DNA from: Treponema sp.
Lineage (GTDB): Bacteria > Spirochaetota > Spirochaetia > Treponematales > Treponemataceae
Assembly: GCA_016294035.1 (NCBI GenBank)
Contig: JAEDCT010000007.1
Coordinates: 1-64,000, forward strand
DNA length: 64,000 nucleotides
Direction of reading: 5' to 3'
The notes under the pieces are model-generated. The model searched no databases, was not told where the DNA came from, and saw only the letters and a program-made list of their open reading frames with translations. Both the position numbers and the translations under genes were made by a program. The first letter of the stretch is position 1, and each line of letters opens with the position of its first letter. Below are positions 51,901-58,373 of the stretch, piece after piece.

Positions 51901-52281
51901 TGCCTTTACCGGGTGTTCTTCATCGCCATCAAGAATGAGCCAAACTTCTTCTACCTTATCGTCATCAATACAAGTACCAACAATGTTCAGGTTTCCAGGA
52001 ACACGCATTCCCTCGCGAGGGTTTGTAATACCAGTTACCGGAAGATCGGACTCAGGATCAATATACATATTGAATGGTCCTGCATTGTACTCATTCCCCG
52101 CCTTATCTTCTGCAGTAACGAGAACATTGTATTTTCCGCTCTGATGTTCGTTGATATCGAATTTCTCTTCCCATGAATTCTGATCTCCCAGGTCACGACT
52201 GTCGATTTTTTTCTCGGCAAACACACTGAGAGATAAAACTGCAAAGAGACATCCAAAAATTATTTTTCTTGATGATGACAT
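45982..52281 (-). CDS. Giant Ig-like-repeat protein with C-terminal beta-barrel-like domain (about 2099 residues)
   Basis: ATG 52281 is preferred (GAGGTG upstream) over 52341, and begins a signal peptide (MSSSRKIIFGCLFAVLSLSV, FAEKK). Ig-like or cadherin-like domains fill residues about 30-1860, with joints such as DPESDLPVTGITNPREGMRV, DNTEPDVKIVYPPEGEIQNG, DMSAPTVKITSPKQMAFIKN, DNTPPKLYLELPLDG and DRTSPSIRLISPGEGGRY. The last 240 residues change to amphipathic strands (LYFDFSVWGATLFNVGVGLT, IIAQLAYIPFRYFFGRDWDW, TVSIGANFSYFTETG, MYVEPQLWFIPSD) and end TTSVGIRTCVF. That pattern fits an outer-membrane barrel with Phe terminus, so the protein may be an autotransporter-like or barrel-anchored surface rod. 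The lipoprotein giant follows it. Confidence 0.88.
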   Translation of the reverse strand: MSSSRKIIFGCLFAVLSLSVFAEKKIDSRDLGDQNSWEEKFDINEHQSGKYNVLVTAEDKAGNEYNAGPFNMYIDPESDLPVTGITNPREGMRVPGNLNIVGTCIDDDKVEEVWLILDGDEEHPVKAEGTEFWSYYLNTNGLFEGPHSIEVYGIDNGNPNAYKDASGKVDMSKVIRKTGKRTKVVWQLDRKAPVIEVQNYTMGQMVSGHITLEGRVTDGNGIAKLEISNDNGQNYEEVKISEKKYDVPTETGLRSEFRFSYGVDTKKYPDGVSTTWFRATDKAGTKGYFAFLYLIDNTEPDVKIVYPPEGEIQNGVFTVAGYAKDVLGLQKLSWQWGSETGDFELVPGNSYWVKEVNAVGKTGKETFTITAVDTMGNVVVMKREIKLDHEKDKPVVEIKYPHAETIYDGGSGSLLLRGIASDDDGVVSLAYKVDGGEETVMECQGVFSVDIPVVLDEGTHTVTAYAVDKFGVKGNSVSSSFKTIGAVPAFNKATYKDGSVNTEVTSGLFINPEADGVFETSATSSSGLSALDYVISWGKNESTTGKVELKGGEKSASVKIPLGAAEMPWGILKIDVTATDIYGRKSTQSSLLHVSDLTKIHSQSNAEIYFDDSTIGSDGTVLVTDKYALTGYFTGEEISYVATVPAFRAVKASFDGHVITVKASDSAGPFKVQVTTKSGKVYNSRDLIFKVPAGRPDLTLDANDSYNADKGIPFTVETESARIPISGRVSDPSATVKYRILTVKANLSEQGIVTSSEQLAPGEFKNLSVTGRGYWSIDGLRANNFESGISVVEIVAESSSGLTDAEAVFVKKIPYEPETPAVDENGKAVEKDVPRFYWFKGRDIYGICLYQGKLDKDFEYKRLESIPSSVESINFSVTTDTKKKFTSPSIGVASENNMSGYFKSIDGIDYKSGMNVLLKRGSTKAEGHNVVACITTRRELKGANFKITGEAAPGGDFSQNGNAVLSLVDTAEDGLMTYEAVIPFYNLPARITKISVVATDVKGSICAVEGTMNIIREHAIVANQPAVYWVCGEGTVYDADTKTYILTKGSTIEGYANFSRDVTATVRGEVPGIQSATIGNRIVLSATSNGTFRDVSVRVKGNENGTNYLAPNITIISDMSAPTVKITSPKQMAFIKNTFVVTGSITDGNGIAKAEYCLDDKLENWENLPLSRAGDFEKSIRLPEDTEDGYVPFTIRARDNAGKISFGNLALFKDTTPPEVKVILPDENAVVNGENLIAFSVKDNGTVKTMAYTSAGGNREAYSIFKIPGDVPAKTVKNEEGVEVPVSDRFNPLKTMNSTLPHMSVGLKGYPISNYMSYSFTDDNGNTTVINKWPFKVDEESDKPISSVYLPEDNQVVTTDFVISGIVQDDDGPCKIYYKIDDSKYQLISEEPAYSYKINVPLLSLKDNEHFVTVYAEDINGVRGPVFARVFRVSLEEPKGGMTEPSIDLTVKETVTLKGWASDKNGISKVQISVDNGATYNDAVGTTNWSYKFDTRVIKDGTHVVFIKIWDGYEVTGIYSSLINIDNTPPKLYLELPLDGSKTSKQVFLGGQTTDNIGLRDLNITIRSLDGKSVPDRLAKRKLVPGEIISQVIDISDLSNGFYNIELSGSDAAGNISYVSRNIQLDKSRPLTKVSILYPLNGSHESGAFNIYGTAYGEKEDPVEGVELYIDAIKVDALGRVPLTSSGYFKFPMLNVISPKVEVQMDEEGKPQVVPTTSEFKLKDGKHSYQIIAITKNGKRIISSEQTFTYCAAGPWVTIDNFTYGDFAVNRPLLKGLAGYVLTEEEQAELKNKLTPRERKATLNGKRVKQIYVSFDNGITYEPVSKEGKNSWQYRVENLDIPAGYHFLLVKAEMYNGENAVTRAIVQVDRTSPSIRLISPGEGGRYNQQLAFEGLSSDDIELKNVKLQLRKGDKSSYQVPGFIQGLYFDFSVWGATLFNVGVGLTAFDGAVKVQANFGQFTQSQRDSINEMFGLGQSSLRFGGNVIGGKIIAQLAYIPFRYFFGRDWDWLSATVSIGANFSYFTETGASQTSGEAVPQVLSAVLMQIEFPRITVPNLTRFRTWSMYVEPQLWFIPSDIGGEEAKKYVYTTSVGIRTCVF

Positions 52282-52568
52282 ATACACCTCACAAAATTTT
52301 AAATAGAACACTCCAAACTTCTTATCGGAGAAATATAACAATTTATTAAATCGAATATAGTAATCATCATATCTTCACTTTTTTTATTAAAATCAGGTTT
52401 TAAAATCCACTAACCCCAATTATCCCCATCATAACTATTTTATCTTTAAAATCTCCAATTAGTCAAACTTTTTCTATAAAATCTCTAATAAATCCAAAAT
52501 ATTTAATATTTTTTATGGAAATTTTGACATTAAATTCACCCAAACTAGTGTTTTTCCAAAATAAGGTT

Positions 52569-52574
52569 TATAAT
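52569..52574 (+). promoter_or_regulatory. -10 box TATAAT eight bases before the sirtuin ATG
   Basis: A perfect TATAAT is followed by TTTGATTCC-type sequence and ATG 52583. There is no Shine-Dalgarno and no good -35 box. The upstream 52342-52568 is very AT-rich; apart from this box and presumed promoter signals of the divergent giant gene I see nothing in it. Confidence 0.5.
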
Positions 52575-52582
52575 TTGATTCC

Positions 52583-53317
52583 ATGGAAGACAAAATTGCT
52601 CAGTTACAGAAATTAATAGATGAAAGTTCAAATATAGTGTTTTTTGGGGGAGCTGGTGTTTCAACGGAAAGCGGAATCCCGGATTTTCGCAGTGTTGACG
52701 GCCTCTACCACCAGAAATGGGACTATGCCCCGGAAGAAATTCTTTCCGGATCATTTTTCTTCAATAATACAAAAGAATTTTACAGGTTCTACAGGGAAAA
52801 GCTCCTCATAAGCGGAATCAAACCAAATGCTGCACACTTAAAGCTGGCAGAACTTGAACGCAAGGGCAAACTCTCGGGAATTGTGACACAAAACATTGAC
52901 GGTCTGCACCAGGAAGCCGGAAACAAAAAGGTTTTTGAGCTCCACGGCAGCGTTCTGAGAAATTTCTGTACAAAATGCCATGAATTCCATGATCTTGAAT
53001 ATGTTTCAACTCACGCAGATGAAGACGGAATTCCTCGATGCAGCAAATGCGGGGCAATCATCAAGCCGGATGTGGTTCTTTATGGAGAAGGTCTTGATGA
53101 CAATGTTGTTTCAGGTGCACTCAACGCCCTTGAAAATGCAGACCTGCTGATTATTGGAGGCACTTCCCTGACCGTATATCCTGCCGCAGGAATGATTAGG
53201 TACTACAATGGAAAGCATATTGTCTTGATCAACAGGGATGAAACTGCAAGTGATGGAGTTGCCGATCTTGTGATTCATGACAGCATCGGAAAGGTTCTTT
53301 CACAAATCAACGTTTAA
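52583..53317 (+). CDS. cobB: NAD-dependent protein deacylase, Sir2 family
   Basis: 244 residues. It removes acyl groups from lysines using NAD. Motifs: GAGVSTESGIPDFRS near residue 22 for NAD binding, TQNIDGLHQEAG near 105, catalytic His in ELHGSVLRNF near 122, a zinc ribbon CTKC...CSKC (130-133 and 153-156), IKPDVVLYGEGL near 160, and GGTSLTVYPAAGM near 192. It is the compact bacterial type (class U or III). The start follows a -10 box by 8 bp. The next small gene may be driven from a promoter inside this gene's 3' end. Confidence 0.94.
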   Translation: MEDKIAQLQKLIDESSNIVFFGGAGVSTESGIPDFRSVDGLYHQKWDYAPEEILSGSFFFNNTKEFYRFYREKLLISGIKPNAAHLKLAELERKGKLSGIVTQNIDGLHQEAGNKKVFELHGSVLRNFCTKCHEFHDLEYVSTHADEDGIPRCSKCGAIIKPDVVLYGEGLDDNVVSGALNALENADLLIIGGTSLTVYPAAGMIRYYNGKHIVLINRDETASDGVADLVIHDSIGKVLSQINV

Positions 53318-53326
53318 GGATATAAT
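53299..53326 (+). promoter_or_regulatory. Promoter within the sirtuin 3' end, leaderless arrangement
   Basis: TTCACA (53299-53304), a 16-bp spacer and TATAAT (53321-53326) end 7 bp before ATG 53334. The next gene can thus be transcribed independently of the sirtuin. Confidence 0.5.
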
Positions 53327-53333
53327 TTACGAT

Positions 53334-53705
53334 ATGGGTATAATGAATTTTTTGAAGGATTTTTTTGGAAAAAAGGACAAACCTTCTGATCCCACTCTCA
53401 TTGATCGAATCAACACCTCAATGCAGCTGTTGATTGAAAAATCAGGCAATCTCAACGACTCATTTTCAGAAGAAAAACAGGCAATCAGGGATATTGCTGA
53501 AGAAGCCTCAAAATTTGTTGAGCTCAAGGATATTTTTTCTGCAAAACTCGAACAGGACATTCTTGGACAGATTACAAAAGCAAGCTTTGCATGTGACGCA
53601 GCCCTTTCAGGAGCAGATTCTGGCAACGTAAAAAAATGCATTGCATCTCTCAAGGCAGTTGTCAACCAGAGAACTTTTGTTCTTGAAAGAAACGCAAATG
53701 CCTAA
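53334..53705 (+). CDS. Small helical protein of unknown function
   Basis: 123 residues from ATG 53334, chosen for the -10 box 7 bp upstream. It begins MGIMNFLKDFFGKKDK, an amphipathic helix, and continues as an all-helical protein (IDRINTSMQLLIEKSGNLND, AIRDIAEEASKFVELKDIFS, DILGQITKASFACDAALSGA). No signal peptide or known motif. A membrane-surface or scaffolding role is possible but not shown. The stop overlaps the convergent gene by 4 bp. Confidence 0.65.
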   Translation: MGIMNFLKDFFGKKDKPSDPTLIDRINTSMQLLIEKSGNLNDSFSEEKQAIRDIAEEASKFVELKDIFSAKLEQDILGQITKASFACDAALSGADSGNVKKCIASLKAVVNQRTFVLERNANA

Positions 53706-54640
53706 TAAATCTTAATGTTAAACATAACAAGAAGGGTCTTGAACCTTATTTTCCAGCCGTCATAGGTCTGCTTCAGTTCCTCGGTGCTGTCATAATTTGA
53801 TTCCTTGAATTCCCGCATGTTTCCGACAGTTGCCTTTGTGATCACTGAAACCTTCGGAGTCAAATTTGCTATTGCCATAGGACCAAAATCAACCGTAACA
53901 AATCCGGGATTGTAGTTCTTGTACTCATCATCAAAATATTCAGTCTTGTAATAACCCTTTACGTCTGCACTGAATGCAATCATCTTAACATGATCAAAAT
54001 TCGTGAATTTAATTGCACTTGCACCTGCCGAATATGCCCATCCATTGACACAGTGTTTGTAAGTGGCACAAGTCCAGACTTCACCGGCATCCGCTCCGGT
54101 AAAATAGGTATAAACAGCTGAATATGTCAGATTTAAAAACACAATCTTAGTTGGAATCATGACAGAAGCCTTTCCCTCAAAAAACAATGCAGCTTCAGAC
54201 AAGGAACGTTCCCTTCTGTAATCACCCTCATCATAGTCATAGACACCGATTCCCGTGTACAGGCTCCCAAAATTCCAGCCTGAAAGAAATCCTGAATTTG
54301 CACTCAATGTAAGCAAAGGTGTTATTGAGAATTCCCCTGAAACTGCACCACCAATTCCCAGAGGTGTCAGACTTGCATTCACAGCCCAGTTGTAATCAAA
54401 AAGATTGAAACCCTCGTTTTTTTTCAAGGTTCCGTAAGATGCACCCAGAGCAGGAAATGCCAGTGGGACAACCGGAAAATTCTCCCACTTTGCAGAAGAC
54501 AAATCACTGATCTTGTCTGGAGAAACTGTCATGCAGACAATATTAAAAGTCAGGTTTCCCTCAGTTTCCTTTGAAAATCCAGAAAATGAACAAAATAAGA
54601 GGATGATTAAAACAAGTGTTTTCCTTACTGACTTTTTCAT
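53702..54640 (-). CDS. Putative outer-membrane beta-barrel protein
   Basis: 312 residues with a signal peptide (MKKSVRKTLVLIILLFCSFS, GFS before KET). The mature part shows alternating strands (FNLFDYNWAVNASLTPLGIG, FSITPLLTLSANSGFLSGWN, IVFLNLTYSAVYTYFTG, MIAFSADVKGYYKTEYFDD) and ends LLVMFNIKIY, an aromatic terminus fit for the outer-membrane assembly signal. Two cysteines in EVWTCATYKHCVNG could form a disulfide in a loop. No specific family is recognised; resembles spirochaete OMP-like hypothetical proteins. Divergent from ptsI. Confidence 0.75.
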   Translation of the reverse strand: MKKSVRKTLVLIILLFCSFSGFSKETEGNLTFNIVCMTVSPDKISDLSSAKWENFPVVPLAFPALGASYGTLKKNEGFNLFDYNWAVNASLTPLGIGGAVSGEFSITPLLTLSANSGFLSGWNFGSLYTGIGVYDYDEGDYRRERSLSEAALFFEGKASVMIPTKIVFLNLTYSAVYTYFTGADAGEVWTCATYKHCVNGWAYSAGASAIKFTNFDHVKMIAFSADVKGYYKTEYFDDEYKNYNPGFVTVDFGPMAIANLTPKVSVITKATVGNMREFKESNYDSTEELKQTYDGWKIRFKTLLVMFNIKIY

Positions 54641-54703
54641 TATAAAAACCTGAAATCCCTGAAAGCTGGATTTACCACAGCTAAGTCTAATTTAAAAATC
54701 AAT

Positions 54704-54732
54704 TTGCATAAAGTCTGTTAAATGTTTATTAT
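54704..54732 (+). promoter_or_regulatory. ptsI promoter, leaderless arrangement
   Basis: TTGCAT (54704-54709), a 17-bp spacer and TATTAT (54727-54732) end six bases before ATG 54739. No Shine-Dalgarno precedes the ATG. Confidence 0.6.
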
Positions 54733-54738
54733 GTTTGC

Positions 54739-56448
54739 ATGAACGTTATACTCGGTATATCCGCTGCTGCTGGAATTGGTGTTGGAAAGGCTTTTATCCT
54801 TCCAGAAGAAAGAAAACGAGAAATTCCTAAGCACAAAATCAAGACAGAACAGATTGACTCAGAATGGAAAAGGTTTGAGGAGGCCTGTGCAAAAGTTCAG
54901 GAAACAATCAAAGGCCACCTGGAAAATGCCGGTTCAAATGCCACACAAAAAGAAATTATTGAAACTTATGAATTAATGCTTGCCGACACAACGTTCATGA
55001 TGGAAGTTAAGAATCATCTTGAAAAAAGAATGTACAATATAGAAGCAGTTCTTGCACACAAGGTTCATGAGTATGCAGACAGGCTTCGCAGTTCAGGAAA
55101 CGATTACTTGAGTGCCCGCGCCCAGGATATAGAAGACGTGTTCGACCAGGTAATGAATGTGCTCCTCGACTATGTTCCTTTTGATATCGAACAGATTCCT
55201 GATGGTGTTGTCATTGTTGGAAAGACAATGAAAACCAGCGACACTGTAATCTTAGGTAAGAGAAAGATTGAAGGTCTTGCACTCACAGAAGGAGGCCCAT
55301 CAAGCCATGTGGCAATTCTTGCAAACAGCTATGGAATTCCTCTTGTTGTTGGACTTGAAAATATTGAAGATCAGATCGACAGCAATCAGGTTATTGTTGT
55401 AAACGGCGACATTGGTGAAGTCATAGTCAATCCTGATGCCGCAACACTTACTGAGGCCAACACAAAAATTCTTTCAGCAAAAAAATATGCCGAGGCCCTC
55501 AAGAAATTCAAGGATCAGCCTGCAACCACAGAAGACGGAACCCTGTTCAAGATCTACGCAAATATCGGAACTCCAGAAGAAGCTGCTGTTGCACTGGAAC
55601 ATGGTGCCGACGGAATCGGACTTTTCAGAACCGAATTTCTGTTCATGAATGCCCTCCAGGAATTCAAGCGGGAAACCGGAGCATTTTCCAACTCACTTAG
55701 TGAAGAAGCTCAGTTTGAAGCCTACAAGAAAGTACTTCAGATAATGGGAGACAAGCCTGTAACAATCCGAACCCTGGATGCAGGTGGAGATAAACTCATT
55801 GATTCCGGAGACATGCCTTTGTTTGAGGAAAAGAATCCTCTCATGGGACTTCGTGCAATCAGGCTTTCACTCTACTATTCACCTCAAATTTTCAGAACAC
55901 AGCTTCGTGCATTGTACAGAGCCAGTGTTTACGGAAACCTTAGAATCTTGCTTCCGCTTATTACTGATGTTTCACAGGTTGAAACAGCTTTGGGAATTGC
56001 ACGTGGCGTTCAGCTTTCACTCAAGGAAGATAATATTCCATTTAATCCGGATGTTCCGATTGGAATCATGATTGAAACGGCAGCTGCGGCAGTTTGCTCA
56101 GATTGCCTTGCACCTCACTCAAAATTCTTTTCACTTGGTACCAACGACCTTACTCAGTATACCCTGTGTGTCGATCGTGAAAACACCACAGTTGCACCTT
56201 TGTACAATGAATTCAATCTTGCCGTTCTTCGACTTATCAAGACGACAATCGCAAATGCAGAAGAACATAATGTTCCTGTCTCAGTTTGTGGAGAAATGGC
56301 AGGAAATAAAGAAAGTGTAATCATCCTTGCAGGAATGGGTATCAGAAACCTGAGCATGGCTCCAAAAAAGATTCCAGTCATAAAGGAAATGCTTTCAAGA
56401 TTCTCAATCAGTGAACTTAAGAATCTTTCCAACAGGTCTCTTTTCTAG
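54739..56448 (+). CDS. ptsI: Phosphoenolpyruvate-protein phosphotransferase (Enzyme I)
   Basis: 569 residues, normal for the family. It moves phosphate from PEP to HPr for sugar uptake or regulatory PTS. The phospho-His lies in GGPSSHVAILANSYGIPLVV near residue 190. The PEP-binding barrel has GIGLFRTEFLFM near 294, TIRTLDAGGDKL near 340, NPLMGLRAIRLSL near 364, PIGIMIETAAA near 442, FFSLGTNDLTQYTLCVDRE near 463 and VCGEMAGNKES near 513 with the active Cys. No HPr or permease gene is in the window, so it may serve a nitrogen or regulatory PTS. Transcript appears leaderless. der follows 35 bp downstream. Confidence 0.96.
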   Translation: MNVILGISAAAGIGVGKAFILPEERKREIPKHKIKTEQIDSEWKRFEEACAKVQETIKGHLENAGSNATQKEIIETYELMLADTTFMMEVKNHLEKRMYNIEAVLAHKVHEYADRLRSSGNDYLSARAQDIEDVFDQVMNVLLDYVPFDIEQIPDGVVIVGKTMKTSDTVILGKRKIEGLALTEGGPSSHVAILANSYGIPLVVGLENIEDQIDSNQVIVVNGDIGEVIVNPDAATLTEANTKILSAKKYAEALKKFKDQPATTEDGTLFKIYANIGTPEEAAVALEHGADGIGLFRTEFLFMNALQEFKRETGAFSNSLSEEAQFEAYKKVLQIMGDKPVTIRTLDAGGDKLIDSGDMPLFEEKNPLMGLRAIRLSLYYSPQIFRTQLRALYRASVYGNLRILLPLITDVSQVETALGIARGVQLSLKEDNIPFNPDVPIGIMIETAAAAVCSDCLAPHSKFFSLGTNDLTQYTLCVDRENTTVAPLYNEFNLAVLRLIKTTIANAEEHNVPVSVCGEMAGNKESVIILAGMGIRNLSMAPKKIPVIKEMLSRFSISELKNLSNRSLF

Positions 56449-56483
56449 GTGATTATTTTCAAGACAAACTTATAAGGAAAAAA

Positions 56484-58043
56484 ATGAAAAAACAAAAAAA
56501 GCAGAAGCCAGACTTTTCAAAACCAAAGCCAGTCAAGGCAGAAGTTGAATCAGAAGAATCTCAGATTGAAGAGCCGGCTGTTGAACAGAAGGCAGAAGAA
56601 AAACCTTCCAAAGAAATTGAAAGCAAGCGCAAATCCAGAACACAGAAATTTTACTCTGACAAAAACTATGTAAATCTTCCCCTAATTGTAATTGCAGGCC
56701 GTCCTAACGTTGGAAAGTCTACGCTGTTCAATGCACTTACACATACTAAACGTGCAATCACGGATCCAACTCCTGGTGTTACGCGCGATCCAGTTGAAGG
56801 GACTTGTTTTCTGGACGGAATGCCGGTTCATCTCATGGACACTGGCGGATACAAACTCACCCGTGACATTACATCCCGTGAAAGCGAAATGGATGATCTT
56901 GTTGTTGAAAAGACTGTCAGCATGATTCAAAAGGCAGACCGAATTCTTCTTCTCCTTGATGCAACAGAATTAACGGCAGAAGATGAAGAACTCATTCAGC
57001 ACCTGAGGCCTTATACAGACAAGATGATTGTCGCCGTTAACAAAACTGAAGGCGGAAAAAACGAGCATCTTGCATACAATTATCTCCAGTACGGATTTCG
57101 CGATGTAATTCTTATTTCTGCAACTCACGGAGACAATCTTCAGCAGCTCCAGGAACGCATGGTTGATGGCCTGGATTTTTCCCGTGTTACTGAAGGGACT
57201 GACGAATCCAGACCAATCCGAATTGCAATTCTTGGAAAACCAAACACAGGAAAATCTACACTAAGCAATGCACTCACTCATACACAAGCATCCATTGTCA
57301 GCGATTATGCCGGAACTACCCGCGATGTTGTTGAAGGAAGCTTCAGGTATAACGGACGTGACATTCAGATTCTTGACACAGCCGGAATCCGCCGAAAAGC
57401 CAGGGTCAAGGAAAATGTTGAATACTACTCAGTAAACCGTGCAATCAAAACCCTTGATGAATGTGACATTGCATTTATCATGATTGATTCCAAGGAAGGC
57501 TTTGCTGATCAGGACAAAAAGATTACCGCCCAGGCATTTGCACGAGGACGCGGAGTTATTTTTGTTCTCAACAAATGGGATCTGATGGACGACCAGAGCA
57601 ACAAGGCAATCCGTGCCGCACAAAACTGGATTCAGACAATGTTCGGCCAGATGAACTGGGCACCAATCCTCACCCTCAGTGCAAAGAACAAGGATGGCAT
57701 TAAGGCCCTCATGAACAAGACTCTTGAAATTTACGAGCAGCTTAACCGTAAGGTAGAAACGGCAGCTCTCAATATGGCACTGAAGGACTGGCTCTTCAAA
57801 TATCCGCCTCCAGCAACCAAATCCATTCACTTCAAGATCCGCTACATGACTCAAACCAGCATCAACCCGGTCAACTTCCTGGTTTTTGCCACTCGCCCGG
57901 ATAATGTTCCAGAAAGCTATGTTTCGTATCTAAAGAACAGAATTCGTGAGGATCTGGGATTTGACCAGATTCCAGTTCAGCTCGAAATGAAAGCCAGCCG
58001 AACTGACTGGAACAAGCGCGAAGAAGAAAGACGAAAAAGCTAG
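56484..58043 (+). CDS. der: Ribosome-associated GTPase Der (EngA)
   Basis: 519 residues, longer than the usual 440-490 because of a 60-residue Lys/Glu-rich N-terminal extension (KKQKKQKPDFSKPKPVKAEV...EEPAVEQKAEEKPS). Two G domains are in tandem: GRPNVGKSTLFNAL near 73, DTGGYKL near 118; then GKPNTGKSTLSNAL near 250, DTAGIRRKARVKE near 297 and NKWD near 362. In G domain 1 the NKxD motif is NKTE (VNKTEGG), a D-to-E change. A KH-like C-terminal domain (residues about 430-519) binds RNA. It acts in 50S subunit assembly. The MerR-type gene starts 3 bp after its stop, indicating an operon. Confidence 0.95.
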   Translation: MKKQKKQKPDFSKPKPVKAEVESEESQIEEPAVEQKAEEKPSKEIESKRKSRTQKFYSDKNYVNLPLIVIAGRPNVGKSTLFNALTHTKRAITDPTPGVTRDPVEGTCFLDGMPVHLMDTGGYKLTRDITSRESEMDDLVVEKTVSMIQKADRILLLLDATELTAEDEELIQHLRPYTDKMIVAVNKTEGGKNEHLAYNYLQYGFRDVILISATHGDNLQQLQERMVDGLDFSRVTEGTDESRPIRIAILGKPNTGKSTLSNALTHTQASIVSDYAGTTRDVVEGSFRYNGRDIQILDTAGIRRKARVKENVEYYSVNRAIKTLDECDIAFIMIDSKEGFADQDKKITAQAFARGRGVIFVLNKWDLMDDQSNKAIRAAQNWIQTMFGQMNWAPILTLSAKNKDGIKALMNKTLEIYEQLNRKVETAALNMALKDWLFKYPPPATKSIHFKIRYMTQTSINPVNFLVFATRPDNVPESYVSYLKNRIREDLGFDQIPVQLEMKASRTDWNKREEERRKS

Positions 58044-58046
58044 ATT

Positions 58047-58373
58047 ATGTATTCAATTGGCGAAGTTGAAAAAATCACCGGAATCAAGTCTCATATACTG
58101 CGATACTGGGAAGAAGCAATTCCGGCCTTCAAGCCAAAAAAAGACCAGGGCGGAAGAAGGGACTACTCCCAAAGTGACCTTGAAATAATCTTCCGCCTCA
58201 AATATTTAATCTACACAAGGAAACTTACAATCGAAGGTGCCAGAAGACACATCTTGCAGGACACAGCTGCTGTTGATAAAAAGGCGGAAGCTGTTGCCAG
58301 AATAAAGGAAATGCGTGCCGAACTAAGCCGGGCATTCATGGATCTACAAACTCTTCGGAAGAAAAACACATGA
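58047..58373 (+). CDS. MerR-family transcriptional regulator
   Basis: 108 residues. The winged HTH at the N-terminus (MYSIGEVEKITGIKSHILRY, then WEEAIPAFKPKKDQGGRRDY) has the MerR pattern with the RRDYS wing, and ends in a coiled coil (ARIKEMRAELSRAFMDLQTL). No effector domain is present, so it is a short MlrA/HspR-like type with unknown signal. It overlaps the next gene by 4 bp, so the two are coupled. Confidence 0.9.
   Translation: MYSIGEVEKITGIKSHILRYWEEAIPAFKPKKDQGGRRDYSQSDLEIIFRLKYLIYTRKLTIEGARRHILQDTAAVDKKAEAVARIKEMRAELSRAFMDLQTLRKKNT

Noticed and set aside
34289..52281. Many 60-140-residue frames opposite or within the giant genes
   Set aside because: They are shadows of long continuous coding frames, with no signal peptide, motif or ribosome-binding site.
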